NCBI GenBank assembly: GCA_945897805.1
Contig: CAMDFX010000001.1
Location: 1-64,000 of the forward strand
Direction of reading: 5' to 3'
DNA length: 64,000 nt
DNA from: Chryseobacterium gleum
GTDB lineage: Bacteria > Bacteroidota > Bacteroidia > Flavobacteriales_D > Crocinitomicaceae
Shown here: positions 1-8,959 of the stretch, in pieces
Layout: each line of letters starts with the position of its first letter
How positions within the stretch are numbered: the first letter of the stretch is position 1
Position numbers and translations under genes: made by a program
Notes under the pieces: generated by a model
The model's database searches: none
Seen by the model: only the letters and a program-made list of their open reading frames with translations
Told to the model about the DNA's origin: nothing

Positions 1-150
1 AAATGCTGTAGTTTACGGAAGCAAGTTCAATCACGAAGACTTGATTTTCTTTTGTTACTTTACTTTCATCAAGGAAAGAAAAGTAAAAATCTAAGGTGTA
101 AAGATTATTTTGATGTTTAACGTAAATTGATAGTCAGCACCTCAAAATAA
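1..150 (-). repeat. Dispersed intergenic repeat, copy R1 (modules A+C, edge-truncated)
   Basis: Read on the minus strand this runs TTATTTTGAGGTGCTGA (134-150), a spacer, an imperfect 13-bp inverted repeat around TTACTTTACTTTC (55-86), and then a 46-nt module (1-46) that is identical to 6516-6561. The first part closely matches 15668-15771 on the opposite strand. The element sits downstream of the FAD oxidoreductase and has no open frame of its own. It may continue past the left edge. Seen directly by comparing the three copies; the name and mobility are unknown. Confidence 0.8.
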
Positions 151-162
151 ATAAATCCCCAA

Positions 163-1233
163 TCATTGCTGAACGAATCGTTTTTTATAGCGTTCGATAT
201 CAAGTTCTTTATCCAAAATTTCACTACCAATCAAGGACGAAACAAATTCTTGAGAAAGCAGCGGTGCCATCATATATCCCTTTGCTCCCAAACCATTAAA
301 AATTTTTAATTTGGGATAAATAGGATGCTCGCCAATTAATGGTCTTCGATCCAAAACTGTAGGTCTCACTCCAGCTTGGTGGTCAATTATTTTCATTTTC
401 GCTTGCACCAAAGTATTTGCTTGATCAAACAATAATTCTTTCGCATCGACTGTCAATTCTGTATTTGGACTTCTCCAAGTGTATGTTGCGCCCACTTTAA
501 ATTGATTTTTCCCCATTGGTAAAATGAAACATTTTCTATTTAAAAGTTCTTCGCTTGGAATCTCTGCCGATTCTACTGTTAACATTTCTCCTTTCGTAGC
601 TTCAAGTGGGAGGTAGTTAAAAAATGGATTTTCAATACCTCGATATCCTTCACAGAAAATGATTGCGTCATATTTTTCGCCTTCATAGGAGGCTTCTTCA
701 GGATTTAAGTCTTGATATTTGAAAGTTTTTTCAAGCAATAGATTATTTTCGATAAACCAATTTTTGGCATCATTCAGAAATTCAATAGTATGAATATGTG
801 CAGCTTGCAAAACCACGCCAGTTCCAAAAGTATTTTTTACACCAGTAAATTTATTGTCTTCCTCCTCTATGGTTTTCATGTAAGGAAGATAATCAACCCA
901 ACTCTGTCTTTCAAGCCATGTTTCCTTTTCTTGTAGGTGCGAAAAAGCGCGTCTGATTGGAATAGGTTCGTAGTATTTGTTGCCCCAACTCTTGCCTAAA
1001 TTTGTGTAAAAATTTACCGCAACGGGCAAAAATTCATCTACCCTCCAACTTTTGGTTGTGCGTCTAAAAACCAATGGATTGATAACGCCAGCCGCCACTT
1101 TGGAACTGTCATTAAATCCTTGGTCGATGATTTTGAACTTGATTTGATTTTCGTGTAGCCTTCTTGCAACACAAATTCCGGCCAATCCTGCGCCAACTAT
1201 AAGAATATTTTGCGGTTTCGTTTTTTCAATCAT
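163..1233 (-). CDS. FAD-dependent oxidoreductase, DAO family
   Basis: A 356-residue flavoprotein of the D-amino-acid oxidase/glycine oxidase fold. An N-terminal Rossmann motif GAGLAG (about residues 14-19) binds the ADP part of FAD, and the C-terminal segment GVRPTVLDRRPLIGEHP followed by a glycine-rich NGLGAKGYMMAP stretch is typical of the family's FAD/substrate region. No signal peptide or membrane segment is seen, so it is probably cytoplasmic. Its start ATG overlaps the stop of comF by four bases (ATGA), so the two are probably co-transcribed. The substrate cannot be read from the sequence; amine or amino-acid oxidation is the family expectation. Confidence 0.85.
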   Translation of the reverse strand: MIEKTKPQNILIVGAGLAGICVARRLHENQIKFKIIDQGFNDSSKVAAGVINPLVFRRTTKSWRVDEFLPVAVNFYTNLGKSWGNKYYEPIPIRRAFSHLQEKETWLERQSWVDYLPYMKTIEEEDNKFTGVKNTFGTGVVLQAAHIHTIEFLNDAKNWFIENNLLLEKTFKYQDLNPEEASYEGEKYDAIIFCEGYRGIENPFFNYLPLEATKGEMLTVESAEIPSEELLNRKCFILPMGKNQFKVGATYTWRSPNTELTVDAKELLFDQANTLVQAKMKIIDHQAGVRPTVLDRRPLIGEHPIYPKLKIFNGLGAKGYMMAPLLSQEFVSSLIGSEILDKELDIERYKKRFVQQ

Positions 1234-1982
1234 TTTGCGATGGCTAAACTAAGTACAGTTATCTTAATATCTGGCAAAACTTGATGGATTTTTTGAATAC
1301 AAGCTTCTAAAGTTGAACCTGTAGTCACAACGTCGTCCACCAAAGCGATGTGTTTGACATCTTTTAATTTGCTTTCGTCCAAATGAAAAACATCAGATAC
1401 ATTGTCCCAACGAAGAAAGCGATTCGCTTTTTTGGTTTGACTTTCTGTATGAATTCCTTTGGTTAGAAAATCAGTGTTTACAGCAGTTTTGGTAGCTTCT
1501 GCTATACCATTAGCAATGCATTCACTTTGGTTATAGCCACGAATAAATTTCTTTTTGGGGTGCAAAGGCACAGGAATCAAAACTTCGATCGAACCATATT
1601 TTGCTGGATTTTGATTTAATCTTTCCCCAAATCGAAAACCCATTTCTATCGCAAGGTCTTTTTTCCCCTTGTATTTTATGGCATGTAAAATTTGCTGGGT
1701 GCTCGAATCTTTCTCAAATTGCAAAAATGCGCAAGTGGATGTTAAATTACTGCGACCCCAAAAGAGTTTGTCGAGTGAACTTGCTTCAGTAAAATTTTCG
1801 AAGTAAGAAAATCTTAAATTTACATCACAAATGTCACACAAATTTCTGAGACCAATAGTAAGTTCTTTTTCACAACAAAGACAGCTTGCTGGATAAACCA
1901 AATGCAATAAATCTTCCTTCCAATTAAATAATTTTTTAGACCAAATTGCTCTCTTTGTTTGGGTTTGAAAAGTTTCTTTCAT
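1230..1982 (-). CDS. comF: ComF family phosphoribosyltransferase-like protein
   Basis: A 250-residue ComF-type protein. The N-terminal part has a cysteine-rich zinc ribbon (CLCCEKEL and CDICD near residues 34-53). The C-terminal part has the type I PRTase PRPP loop, VDDVVTTGSTLEA (about residues 215-227), and the usual ComF stretch VPLHPKKKFIRGYNQSE. In naturally competent bacteria ComF takes part in handling incoming single-stranded DNA; whether this organism is competent is not shown here. It is first gene of a two-gene operon with the FAD oxidoreductase. The ORF 1601-1792 on the other strand is a shadow. Confidence 0.9.
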   Translation of the reverse strand: MKETFQTQTKRAIWSKKLFNWKEDLLHLVYPASCLCCEKELTIGLRNLCDICDVNLRFSYFENFTEASSLDKLFWGRSNLTSTCAFLQFEKDSSTQQILHAIKYKGKKDLAIEMGFRFGERLNQNPAKYGSIEVLIPVPLHPKKKFIRGYNQSECIANGIAEATKTAVNTDFLTKGIHTESQTKKANRFLRWDNVSDVFHLDESKLKDVKHIALVDDVVTTGSTLEACIQKIHQVLPDIKITVLSLAIAK

Positions 1983-2415
1983 CTATTAACATTTGAATGT
2001 TTAAAACAAGCTAAAAATTAACTTGACTTCTTTCAATTTTGCCCTTAAATTTATGAAAAAATAACATAATTCAACTAGTTTCAACAGATTGATGAATAAT
2101 GTCGTAATATAGATGCTTCTTGAGTTTTACGCTGTGAATATCTTTATTTAAAATGTTAATAAGCCATCTATCGGTTGGTAGCAAAGGGGTTTCAAAAGTG
2201 AATGTTGAAAAGATGTCGTTTTTGTGAATTTCTTTAGTTGCGAAAAGGATAAAAAATTGCAATTTTTGTACACCTCAACACGATGGTTGTACCCAATTTA
2301 AAATCTTATCTCCAAAAAGATTTTTGAGGAAATAAAAATAATAGAAAAAGTCACAAAAAAGTAAAACAAAATCTTGTTTTAGGTGCTTATATATTGAACT
2401 AAAAAAAATATTAAA
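1983..2415. other. 433-nt divergent intergenic region, comF / nrdB
   Basis: Shared upstream region of comF (minus) and nrdB (plus). It holds a 63-codon TTG-started frame (2071-2262, minus) that I do not recognise and do not call as a gene, and an 8-bp perfect inverted repeat near the nrdB side (listed separately). No tRNA, sRNA or convincing TAnnTTTG box was found in front of either gene. Confidence 0.5.
2362..2381. promoter_or_regulatory. Inverted repeat upstream of nrdB, candidate operator
   Basis: TAAAACAA-aatc-TTGTTTTA is a perfect 8-bp inverted repeat with a 4-nt spacer, ending 34 nt before the nrdB ATG. The spacing and symmetry suit a dimeric repressor site; NrdR is an obvious candidate because it controls RNR genes widely, but the bases do not closely follow the usual NrdR box, so the factor is left open. 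Confidence 0.35.
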
Positions 2416-3390
2416 ATGACACAAAATGAACCGATATTGGAATCAAATGAAAACAGATTTGTTTTGTTTCCAATTCAACACGATGATATTTGGTCTTTCT
2501 ACAAGCGAGCAGAAGCAAGTTTTTGGACAGCGGAAGAAATCGATTTGTCACCAGATTTGATTGATTGGGAGAATAAATTGAATGACAATGAGCGTCATTT
2601 TGTGAAACATGTATTGGCTTTTTTCGCTGCTTCTGACGGAATTGTGAACGAAAATTTAGCAGAACATTTTTTATCTGAAGTTCAATATACGGAGGCTAAG
2701 TTCTTTTATGGTTTTCAAATTGCCATGGAAAATGTGCACTCTGAAACCTATTCCTTGTTGATTGATACTTACATCAAAGATACTGCAGATAAAAATTATC
2801 TTTTCAATGCAATCGACACCATGGATTGTGTGCGCAAAAAAGCGGATTGGGCATTAAGATGGATTGATCAAGGAAGTTTCGCAGAAAGATTGGTTGCTTT
2901 TGCTGCCGTTGAAGGAATTTTCTTTTCAGGGTCATTTTGCTCAATTTTTTGGTTGAAAAAACGCGGATTGATGCCAGGACTTTCCTTTTCTAATGAATTA
3001 ATTTCAAGAGACGAAGGTTTGCATTGTGATTTCGCTTGTTTGTTGTACAATAATCATGTCGTAAATAAACTATCAAAAGACCAAGTAAAACAAATCATTT
3101 TGGATGCAGTTGAAATTGAGAAAGAGTTTATTTTGGATGCGCTACCAGTAAAATTAATCGGAATGAACAGTGATTTGATGTCTCAATATATCGAATTCGT
3201 TGCCGATAGATTGTTGCAAGAGTTAGGAAATGAAAAGATTTACAACGCAACCAACCCATTTGATTTCATGGATATGATTTCGATTCAAGGTAAAACAAAT
3301 TTCTTTGAAAAAAGAGTAGGTGAGTACCAAAAAGCAGGCGTGCTTGATGGTAAAAACACCCAAGATTTTACCATTGATGAAGACTTCTAA
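2416..3390 (+). CDS. nrdB: Ribonucleoside-diphosphate reductase class Ia, small (beta) subunit
   Basis: The radical-generating subunit of aerobic ribonucleotide reductase, 324 residues. The di-iron/tyrosyl-radical signature is complete: [10 protein letters not shown] (Asp ligand), [13 protein letters not shown] (Glu, His and the radical Tyr), [10 protein letters not shown] (Glu) and [10 protein letters not shown] (Glu, His). The C-terminus ends in FTIDEDF, like the short tail by which eukaryotic R2 binds R1. The protein is of the eukaryote-like subgroup common in Bacteroidota. It stands 48 nt in front of nrdA with no terminator between, so one transcript is likely. Its product with NrdA makes dNDPs for DNA synthesis. 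Confidence 0.97.
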   Translation: MTQNEPILESNENRFVLFPIQHDDIWSFYKRAEASFWTAEEIDLSPDLIDWENKLNDNERHFVKHVLAFFAASDGIVNENLAEHFLSEVQYTEAKFFYGFQIAMENVHSETYSLLIDTYIKDTADKNYLFNAIDTMDCVRKKADWALRWIDQGSFAERLVAFAAVEGIFFSGSFCSIFWLKKRGLMPGLSFSNELISRDEGLHCDFACLLYNNHVVNKLSKDQVKQIILDAVEIEKEFILDALPVKLIGMNSDLMSQYIEFVADRLLQELGNEKIYNATNPFDFMDMISIQGKTNFFEKRVGEYQKAGVLDGKNTQDFTIDEDF

Positions 3391-3438
3391 ATTCCAAAAT
3401 AAATAATAATACAAAAAATTTAAAACCCCGAGCGCACT

Positions 3439-5820
3439 ATGTATGTAATTAAAAGAGACGGTAGAAAAGAGGCCGTAAAATTTGACAAAATCACAGCACG
3501 CATTGTGAAAATGTGCTACGGTTTAGATCCGTTGGTTTCGCCTGAAGCTGTTGCGATGAAAGTCATTGAAGGAATTTATGATGGAGTATCCACAACAGAT
3601 TTAGATAATTTGGCCGCAGAAGTTGCTGCAGCTAAAACAATCGATCATCCTGATTATGCGCTTTTAGCATCAAGAATTGCAGTTTCTAACTTACACAAAG
3701 ACACTAAAAAGTCTTTCTCTGAAGTAATGGAAGACTTGTATAATTACATTGATCCTAAAACCAATCAACCTGCAAGTTTGTTGGCAGAAGATGTTTACCA
3801 AGCAATCATGGCAAACCGTGACACCTTGGATTCAAGCATTATTTATGATAGAGATTTCAGGTATGATTATTTCGGTTTCAAAACGTTAACGCGTTCTTAT
3901 CTTTTGAAATTGAATAGTCAAATTGTGGAACGTCCGCAACAAATGTTGATGCGTGTTTCAGTTGGAATTCACAAAGATGACATTCAAGCTGCAATCAAAA
4001 CGTACAACTTGATGTCTGAAGGTTGGTTCACTCACGCAACCCCAACTTTGTTTAATGCAGGTACTCCAAAACCCCAAATGTCTTCTTGCTTTCTTTTAAC
4101 AATGAAAGATGACAGCATTGAAGGAATTTACGATACATTGAAATCTTGCGCTCAGATTTCTCAATCGGCTGGTGGAATTGGATTAGCAATTCACAATATT
4201 CGTGCTACAGGATCTTACATAAAAGGTACAAATGGAACTTCAAATGGGATTGTACCAATGTTGAGAGTTTACAACGATACCGCTCGTTATGTTGATCAAG
4301 GTGGTGGAAAAAGAAAAGGATCTTTTGCGATGTACATTGAACCTTGGCATGCAGATGTTTTCGATTTTTTAGATTTGAAGAAAAATCACGGAAAAGAAGA
4401 ACAACGAGCTAGAGATTTATTCTATGCGCTTTGGATTCCAGATTTGTTTATGAAACGTGTTGAATCAAATGGAGATTGGACTTTAATGTGTCCGCACGAA
4501 TGTCCAGGTTTGTCTGATACACACAGTGCTGAATTTGAAGCTTTATATACTAAATATGAAGCGGCTGGAAAAGGTAGAAAAACAATCAAAGCTCAAGATT
4601 TGTGGTTCAAGATTTTGGAATCTCAAATTGAAACGGGTACGCCATATATGTTGTACAAAGACGCTGCAAATGCAAAATCTAATCAGCAAAATTTGGGTAC
4701 CATCAAGTCTTCAAACTTGTGCACTGAGATAATCGAATATACAGCTCCTGATGAGGTGGCTGTTTGTAACCTTGCTTCTTTGGCATTGCCAAAATATGTG
4801 ACGGAAGACGGAAAATTTGACCACGATAAATTATTTGAAGTAACGTATCAAGCTACAATTAACTTGAATAGAATAATTGACGGGAATTATTATCCTGTTG
4901 AGGAAGCAAAAAATTCAAATTTACGCCACAGACCGATTGGTTTAGGTGTTCAAGGTTTGGCTGATGCGTTTATACTATTGCGTTATCCTTTTGAATCAGA
5001 AGAAGCGAGAGCTTTGAATCGCGAGATTTTTGAAACAATTTATTATGCTTCAATGACCGCATCTAAAGATCTAGCGAAAGTAGAAGGTGCTTACGAATCC
5101 TTCGCAGGTTCGCCAACGTCTAAAGGTATCTTCCAATTCGATATGTGGGGAGTTACGCCAACAAATCGTTGGGAATGGGATCTTTTGAAAGAGGAAGTAA
5201 AAATGCATGGTGTTAGAAATTCATTGTTGCTTGCGCCTATGCCAACAGCTTCAACAGCACAAATTTTAGGGAATAATGAATGTTTTGAACCATATACTTC
5301 TAATATTTACACACGCCGAGTATTGTCTGGAGAATTCATTATTGTGAACAAGCATTTATTGAAAGATTTAGTGAAAGAAGGATTGTGGACAAAAGAAATG
5401 CGTCAAAAATTGATGGCATCAAATGGTTCAGTTCAGAACATCAATGAAATTCCGGCAAATATCAAAGAATTGTATAAAACTGCTTGGGAGATTTCACAAA
5501 AATCTATCATTGAATTAGCTGCTGATCGTGGCGCATACATCTGTCAATCACAATCCTTGAATATTTTCATGGAAAATGCAAACTTTGGAAAATTGACTTC
5601 TATGCATTTCTATGGCTGGAAAAAAGGATTGAAAACAGGAATGTATTACTTGAGAACAAAAGCTGCAACTGATGCAATCAAGTTTACAGTTGACAAAAAT
5701 ATCACAGAGCAACCAGAAAGCAAAGTGGAAGACGCTATTGTAAAATCGATTGAAGAAGAGCAAGCAGCAATTGCATGTTCATTGGATGATCCAGATGGAT
5801 GCGAAATGTGTTCAGGTTGA
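3439..5820 (+). CDS. nrdA: Ribonucleoside-diphosphate reductase class Ia, large (alpha) subunit
   Basis: The catalytic and allosteric subunit, 793 residues, almost the length of eukaryotic RRM1. Residues 1-90 form an ATP-cone ([17 protein letters not shown]). Active-site cysteines are in [14 protein letters not shown] (thiyl-radical Cys with its Glu two residues on) and EVAVCNLAS; the radical-transfer tyrosine pair is in GMYYLRT. The tail [14 protein letters not shown] keeps the C-x-x-C that re-reduces the active site through thioredoxin or glutaredoxin and resembles the RRM1 tail. Followed by a strong terminator at 5841-5879, closing the nrdBA operon. Confidence 0.97.
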   Translation: MYVIKRDGRKEAVKFDKITARIVKMCYGLDPLVSPEAVAMKVIEGIYDGVSTTDLDNLAAEVAAAKTIDHPDYALLASRIAVSNLHKDTKKSFSEVMEDLYNYIDPKTNQPASLLAEDVYQAIMANRDTLDSSIIYDRDFRYDYFGFKTLTRSYLLKLNSQIVERPQQMLMRVSVGIHKDDIQAAIKTYNLMSEGWFTHATPTLFNAGTPKPQMSSCFLLTMKDDSIEGIYDTLKSCAQISQSAGGIGLAIHNIRATGSYIKGTNGTSNGIVPMLRVYNDTARYVDQGGGKRKGSFAMYIEPWHADVFDFLDLKKNHGKEEQRARDLFYALWIPDLFMKRVESNGDWTLMCPHECPGLSDTHSAEFEALYTKYEAAGKGRKTIKAQDLWFKILESQIETGTPYMLYKDAANAKSNQQNLGTIKSSNLCTEIIEYTAPDEVAVCNLASLALPKYVTEDGKFDHDKLFEVTYQATINLNRIIDGNYYPVEEAKNSNLRHRPIGLGVQGLADAFILLRYPFESEEARALNREIFETIYYASMTASKDLAKVEGAYESFAGSPTSKGIFQFDMWGVTPTNRWEWDLLKEEVKMHGVRNSLLLAPMPTASTAQILGNNECFEPYTSNIYTRRVLSGEFIIVNKHLLKDLVKEGLWTKEMRQKLMASNGSVQNINEIPANIKELYKTAWEISQKSIIELAADRGAYICQSQSLNIFMENANFGKLTSMHFYGWKKGLKTGMYYLRTKAATDAIKFTVDKNITEQPESKVEDAIVKSIEEEQAAIACSLDDPDGCEMCSG

Positions 5821-5840
5821 TATTGATCATGTTTAACGAA

Positions 5841-5879
5841 TTAAAGCGCTAAAAAATAATACTTTTAGCGCTTTTTTTA
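5841..5879 (+). terminator. Rho-independent terminator of nrdBA
   Basis: AAAGCGCTAAAA (5843-5854) pairs perfectly with TTTTAGCGCTTT (5863-5874) over an 8-nt loop and runs into a T tract. It lies 23 nt after the nrdA stop. Confidence 0.9.
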
Positions 5880-5906
5880 TACCTTGTACAACCATAATTC
5901 AGAAAC

Positions 5907-6269
5907 ATGAAAGACATAACAAACAAGGAAGAGATTGAAAATTTAATCGAAATTTTTTATGGGAAAGTATTTCGAAATGAAATATTAGCCCCCTTTTTCA
6001 AAGATCTAGATTTTGAAGCACATAAACCGCAAATGGTTCATTTTTGGTCTTTTGTATTGATTAATGAACCAGGATATAAAACCAATGTCACCGAAAAACA
6101 TTTGCACATGCCCTTGAAAGCGGAACATTTTGAAATATGGATCAAACTTTTTAAAGAAACGATTGACGAACTATTTGAGGGTGAAACTGCAGAAATAGCT
6201 AAACAGCGAGCAGATGTGGTTGGCTGGACCATCTTGGAAAAAATCAAAGCCAAACAAAATAAGGATTAG
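5907..6269 (+). CDS. Group III truncated haemoglobin
   Basis: A 120-residue globin of the truncated group III type. The proximal-histidine region reads KHLHMPLKAEHFEIWIKLF, and the N-terminal half has the short, pre-A-helix-free layout with FFKDLDFEAHKPQMVHFWSF as the B/E helix part. Such proteins bind haem and small ligands (O2, NO) in the cytoplasm; the actual task is not known for most members. It stands alone between the nrdA terminator and a dispersed repeat, 90 nt from each neighbour in the plus direction, so it probably has its own promoter. Start ATG at 5907 gives the normal family length. Confidence 0.88.
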   Translation: MKDITNKEEIENLIEIFYGKVFRNEILAPFFKDLDFEAHKPQMVHFWSFVLINEPGYKTNVTEKHLHMPLKAEHFEIWIKLFKETIDELFEGETAEIAKQRADVVGWTILEKIKAKQNKD

Positions 6270-6642
6270 TTGGGTAAAACTTATTTTGAGGTGCTGAGAC
6301 TATTTTTTCGTTAAGAAAATTCAAATTTACTAATTTATAGCTCTGTAATTGATTGCCTGAAGTATCAGACCTTAAATCGAAGGGTTTAAAAAAAAAGTGG
6401 ATATTGAAGAAGAGAGCCGTCCTAGTGATTGGACGGTTTTTGAAGCGCACTGAAAAGTGTAAACGATTGAGATAGCGATAGCTCATCGATAGAAGTCACT
6501 TTTTAGAAGTTTTGAAAATGCTGTAGTTTACGGAAGCAAGTTCAATCACGAAGACTTGATTACCTGCGGTGCTACTTCGTGGTCAAACTATATCGGCATT
6601 ATACTGGTTTTTGATTGGACTAAAATGAATTGGTGAATGGTA
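6270..6642. repeat. 373-nt intergenic region holding dispersed repeat copy R2 (modules A-end, C, B)
   Basis: Lies between the convergent 3' ends of the globin and DUF420 genes. It contains the 17-nt A-end TTATTTTGAGGTGCTGA on plus (6282-6298), a hairpin terminator (6417-6441), the 46-nt C module identical to 1-46 (6516-6561) and, overlapping its end by two bases, the 23-nt B module (6560-6582), which on minus matches 15773-15795 with two mismatches. Modules C and B are in the opposite sense to the A-end, so the copy is rearranged compared with R1 and R3. The ORF 6244-6486 crosses the repeat and is not called. Confidence 0.75.
6417..6441 (+). terminator. Rho-independent terminator downstream of globin
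   Basis: CCGTCC (6417-6422), loop TAGTGATT, GGACGG (6431-6436), followed by TTTTT. It is about 150 nt after the globin stop and inside the repeat-bearing spacer, so it may end the globin transcript or belong to the repeat. Confidence 0.65.
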
Positions 6643-7227
6643 TTATTTGTAGAATGGAGAAATCATATAGTAAACAATCACTCCAGTTGAAGCAACATAA
6701 AACCATATTGGCCAAGTAAATACTGTCCATTTTCTGTGACGAGCAATATCGCCTTTCCATGCAAATAAATAAGAAAACAACACCAAAGGCACAACCATCA
6801 CACTGAATAAAATGTGCGATATCAACAGAATATAATAAATCATTGACGAACCAGCAACCATTGCACTTTCTTGCACACTTACATCTCCGTTGAAATCAGA
6901 ATCTCCATAAAGTGTTGGTTTAGATCCCATGTGATAAGCAACATAAAGCGCTAAAAATATGATTGATAGAAACATACTAATCTTAATCAAAGACTCATGC
7001 AACTTGATATTTTTCTTCTTGATTGCAACCAAAGCAGCAATTAAAAGTACCGCGGTAATTCCATTTATCACTGCATAAATGGAAGGTAACACTTTTACTT
7101 TATCCTCAATTCCAGGAATTTGAACTTTAAATAGTATTGCAACAACAACCGGAATTGCGATGGATGCTGTAATAATAGCGATTCTAACTCTTTTTAATTT
7201 ACTCTCTGATATCGGCGTTGTACTCAT
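6643..7227 (-). CDS. DUF420 membrane protein, oxidase assembly
   Basis: A 194-residue integral membrane protein with about five hydrophobic helices (roughly 17-35, 49-66, 81-99, 128-150, 168-188). DUF420 proteins (CtaM type) are known from heme-copper oxidase clusters and are needed for assembly of some oxidases; histidines in AYHMGS, ISHILFS and RHRKW are the likely haem or metal contacts. It is the last gene of the ctaB operon, and its start overlaps the end of the upstream SCO gene by 29 nt, pointing to translational coupling. Confidence 0.85.
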   Translation of the reverse strand: MSTTPISESKLKRVRIAIITASIAIPVVVAILFKVQIPGIEDKVKVLPSIYAVINGITAVLLIAALVAIKKKNIKLHESLIKISMFLSIIFLALYVAYHMGSKPTLYGDSDFNGDVSVQESAMVAGSSMIYYILLISHILFSVMVVPLVLFSYLFAWKGDIARHRKWTVFTWPIWFYVASTGVIVYYMISPFYK

Positions 7228-7864
7228 ATTTCAATAATTTACGAATGTCTTTTTCTAATCTATTTACATCATTTGTTGAGGTCCCAATATACAATCCCCT
7301 TACATAACCTTCTTTATCAATCAAAACGAAAGTGTCATTGTGCTCAAATCCGTCTACCGCACTTTCACTTCTTTCAGCACCCACATGGAAAAAATCATGG
7401 GCAAGTTCATACGTTTCTGTTTCATCGCCAGTAAAAAAAGACCAATTTTTAGCTGTTATTCCGTGTGACTTAATGTATGACTTAAATTCAGATGGGGTAT
7501 CATATTCAGGGTCAATTGTAAAACTTAAAAACTGTAGATGTTTTTCCAAATCTTTGGTCAAGATACTCAATCTTTTCATTTGAGAAGTCATTGGTGGACA
7601 AATAGTTCCGCATGAAGTGAAAAAGAAATCTGCCACCCAAACTTTCCCTTTCAAAGATTTTGAGGTAATCATTACAGAATCTTGATTTAAGAACTTGAAG
7701 TCAGGGATTTTTGGATAAATTGTATCTACAACTTCTTTTCCATCTACGGTTTTATATTCTAAATCTCTATCGCCAATGATTGGTAAAACCCTCCCTTTAG
7801 TTTGATCCTCACAAGAAATAAGTGAAATCAGAAGTACAATTACAGCAATAAATTTGAATTTCAT
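7199..7864 (-). CDS. SCO1/SenC family copper chaperone lipoprotein
   Basis: A 221-residue SCO protein, thioredoxin-fold, that delivers copper to the CuA centre of cytochrome oxidase. A lipoprotein signal ends at LISLISC (Cys18), placing it on the periplasmic face of a membrane. The copper site is complete: FTSCGTICPPM (Cys85 and Cys89) and the distant His in FEHNDTFVLID (about residue 175). It follows a second SCO-like gene by two bases and overlaps DUF420, within the oxidase operon. Confidence 0.93.
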   Translation of the reverse strand: MKFKFIAVIVLLISLISCEDQTKGRVLPIIGDRDLEYKTVDGKEVVDTIYPKIPDFKFLNQDSVMITSKSLKGKVWVADFFFTSCGTICPPMTSQMKRLSILTKDLEKHLQFLSFTIDPEYDTPSEFKSYIKSHGITAKNWSFFTGDETETYELAHDFFHVGAERSESAVDGFEHNDTFVLIDKEGYVRGLYIGTSTNDVNRLEKDIRKLLKYEYNADIRE

Positions 7865-7866
7865 GA

Positions 7867-8556
7867 CTACTTTTTAGGATGTTTTTTGCGGTAAGCCTCT
7901 TTATCATATTGTTTATCAAGCAAAGCCATGTGCTGAAACATTTGTCTAACCATTCCTTCTTCGTTTCCTTCCAAAACCATTCTTAAATGATTTTCTTTGT
8001 CAGCCAAAAGCAATAATTCCTGAAAAGCTTCTCCACCGAAGTATTTATCTCCTTTTTGAAGTAAATTATTCCCGTTTCTAGAAATATTGTACACTTGTTT
8101 AGGATCTCCTTTGGCTATAATCCAAATTTTTGGATCATAATTTACCACTTGATCATTCAAGATAAAATCCATGTCTTTCAAATTATCTACAGAATGACCA
8201 TAACCATCTGTGACGAAAGAAACGATTTTAACATGTCCTAATTTTTTCTTGTTCCTCTGAATATTCTGAAAGATTGATCTATCTAAAAACCAAAGAGATA
8301 CTGAACAAGAGTCTGGACAAGTAGGTTGAATTGTAGAAAACAAAACGACTTGACCTTTGAATGATTTTTCGGTGTACTTTTTACCATCAATTCCTGTAAA
8401 GGAATAGGAAGCAAGTGTACCCATATCATCTAATTCCTTGAATTTGTGTTCACAACTTCTTGAGGAAAATAATACCAACAAAGAAGCCGGACCAATCACT
8501 AAGAACACTAAAAATATTCTTTTGAGTAGTCCGGCTTTATTTTCTTTTTGAGCCAT
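7867..8556 (-). CDS. SCO-like thioredoxin-fold protein, membrane-anchored
   Basis: A 229-residue SCO relative with an N-terminal anchor (about residues 12-31) and a periplasmic thioredoxin-like domain. The cysteine pair is present as PTCPDSCS (Cys80, Cys84). At the place where SCO1 has its copper-binding histidine this protein reads FGGEAFQELLLLAD, so by eye that His is missing. I infer a thiol-disulfide role in CuA assembly more than copper carriage, but this rests on a manual alignment. It lies in the oxidase operon, 15 nt after COX IV and two bases before the true SCO gene. Confidence 0.8.
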   Translation of the reverse strand: MAQKENKAGLLKRIFLVFLVIGPASLLVLFSSRSCEHKFKELDDMGTLASYSFTGIDGKKYTEKSFKGQVVLFSTIQPTCPDSCSVSLWFLDRSIFQNIQRNKKKLGHVKIVSFVTDGYGHSVDNLKDMDFILNDQVVNYDPKIWIIAKGDPKQVYNISRNGNNLLQKGDKYFGGEAFQELLLLADKENHLRMVLEGNEEGMVRQMFQHMALLDKQYDKEAYRKKHPKK

Positions 8557-8571
8557 TTAAAAAAAATTAGC

Positions 8572-8940
8572 TTAAGCTCCGTATAATTTCAAGGCTGCAT
8601 CAATGGCTTTCCCTTCCCAAAGAGAAATAAAGATTAGATACAAAATAAAAATAAAGTAAGGAACTAAAATGATGTATTTCAATGATTTTTTCTCATCGCC
8701 TAAGTGCATAAAAACCAAAACAATATATGCTGCTTTGACTAATGTCAATATAATAAACATCCATTTAATATATTGCCAATATTCTGAACTTTGTTTGAAA
8801 ACAATACCTGTCCCAACTTCAAAAGCAGTAATAACTGTTAAAATAGCGGTTACTTGCCAAATCTTTTTGCGAAGTTTTTTTCCGTGCGCTTCGTCGTGAT
8901 GCGTATCTAAAGAATATTCAATAACGTCGTCTCTTTCCAT
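8572..8940 (-). CDS. Cytochrome c oxidase subunit IV family protein
   Basis: A 122-residue protein with three predicted membrane helices (about 28-48, 57-79, 88-110) behind a charged, His-rich N-terminus. The size, the pattern IWQVTAILTVITAFEVGTG and the position immediately after COX III fit the bacterial COX IV (CtaF/CoxD, proton-pumping oxidase small subunit) family. It stabilises the oxidase core and is not catalytic. Spacing to COX III is 19 nt, so it is co-transcribed. Confidence 0.88.
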   Translation of the reverse strand: MERDDVIEYSLDTHHDEAHGKKLRKKIWQVTAILTVITAFEVGTGIVFKQSSEYWQYIKWMFIILTLVKAAYIVLVFMHLGDEKKSLKYIILVPYFIFILYLIFISLWEGKAIDAALKLYGA

Positions 8941-8959
8941 GATATATAGAGTTATAAGA

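Noticed and set aside
2071-2262. 63-aa ORF on minus between comF and nrdB
   Set aside because: TTG start, no recognised family, unusual composition, and it lies in a divergent promoter region; could be a relic but nothing supports a gene.
6244-6486. 80-aa ORF on minus behind the globin gene
   Set aside because: Crosses the globin end, the A-end of the repeat and the terminator hairpin; no homology or start context.
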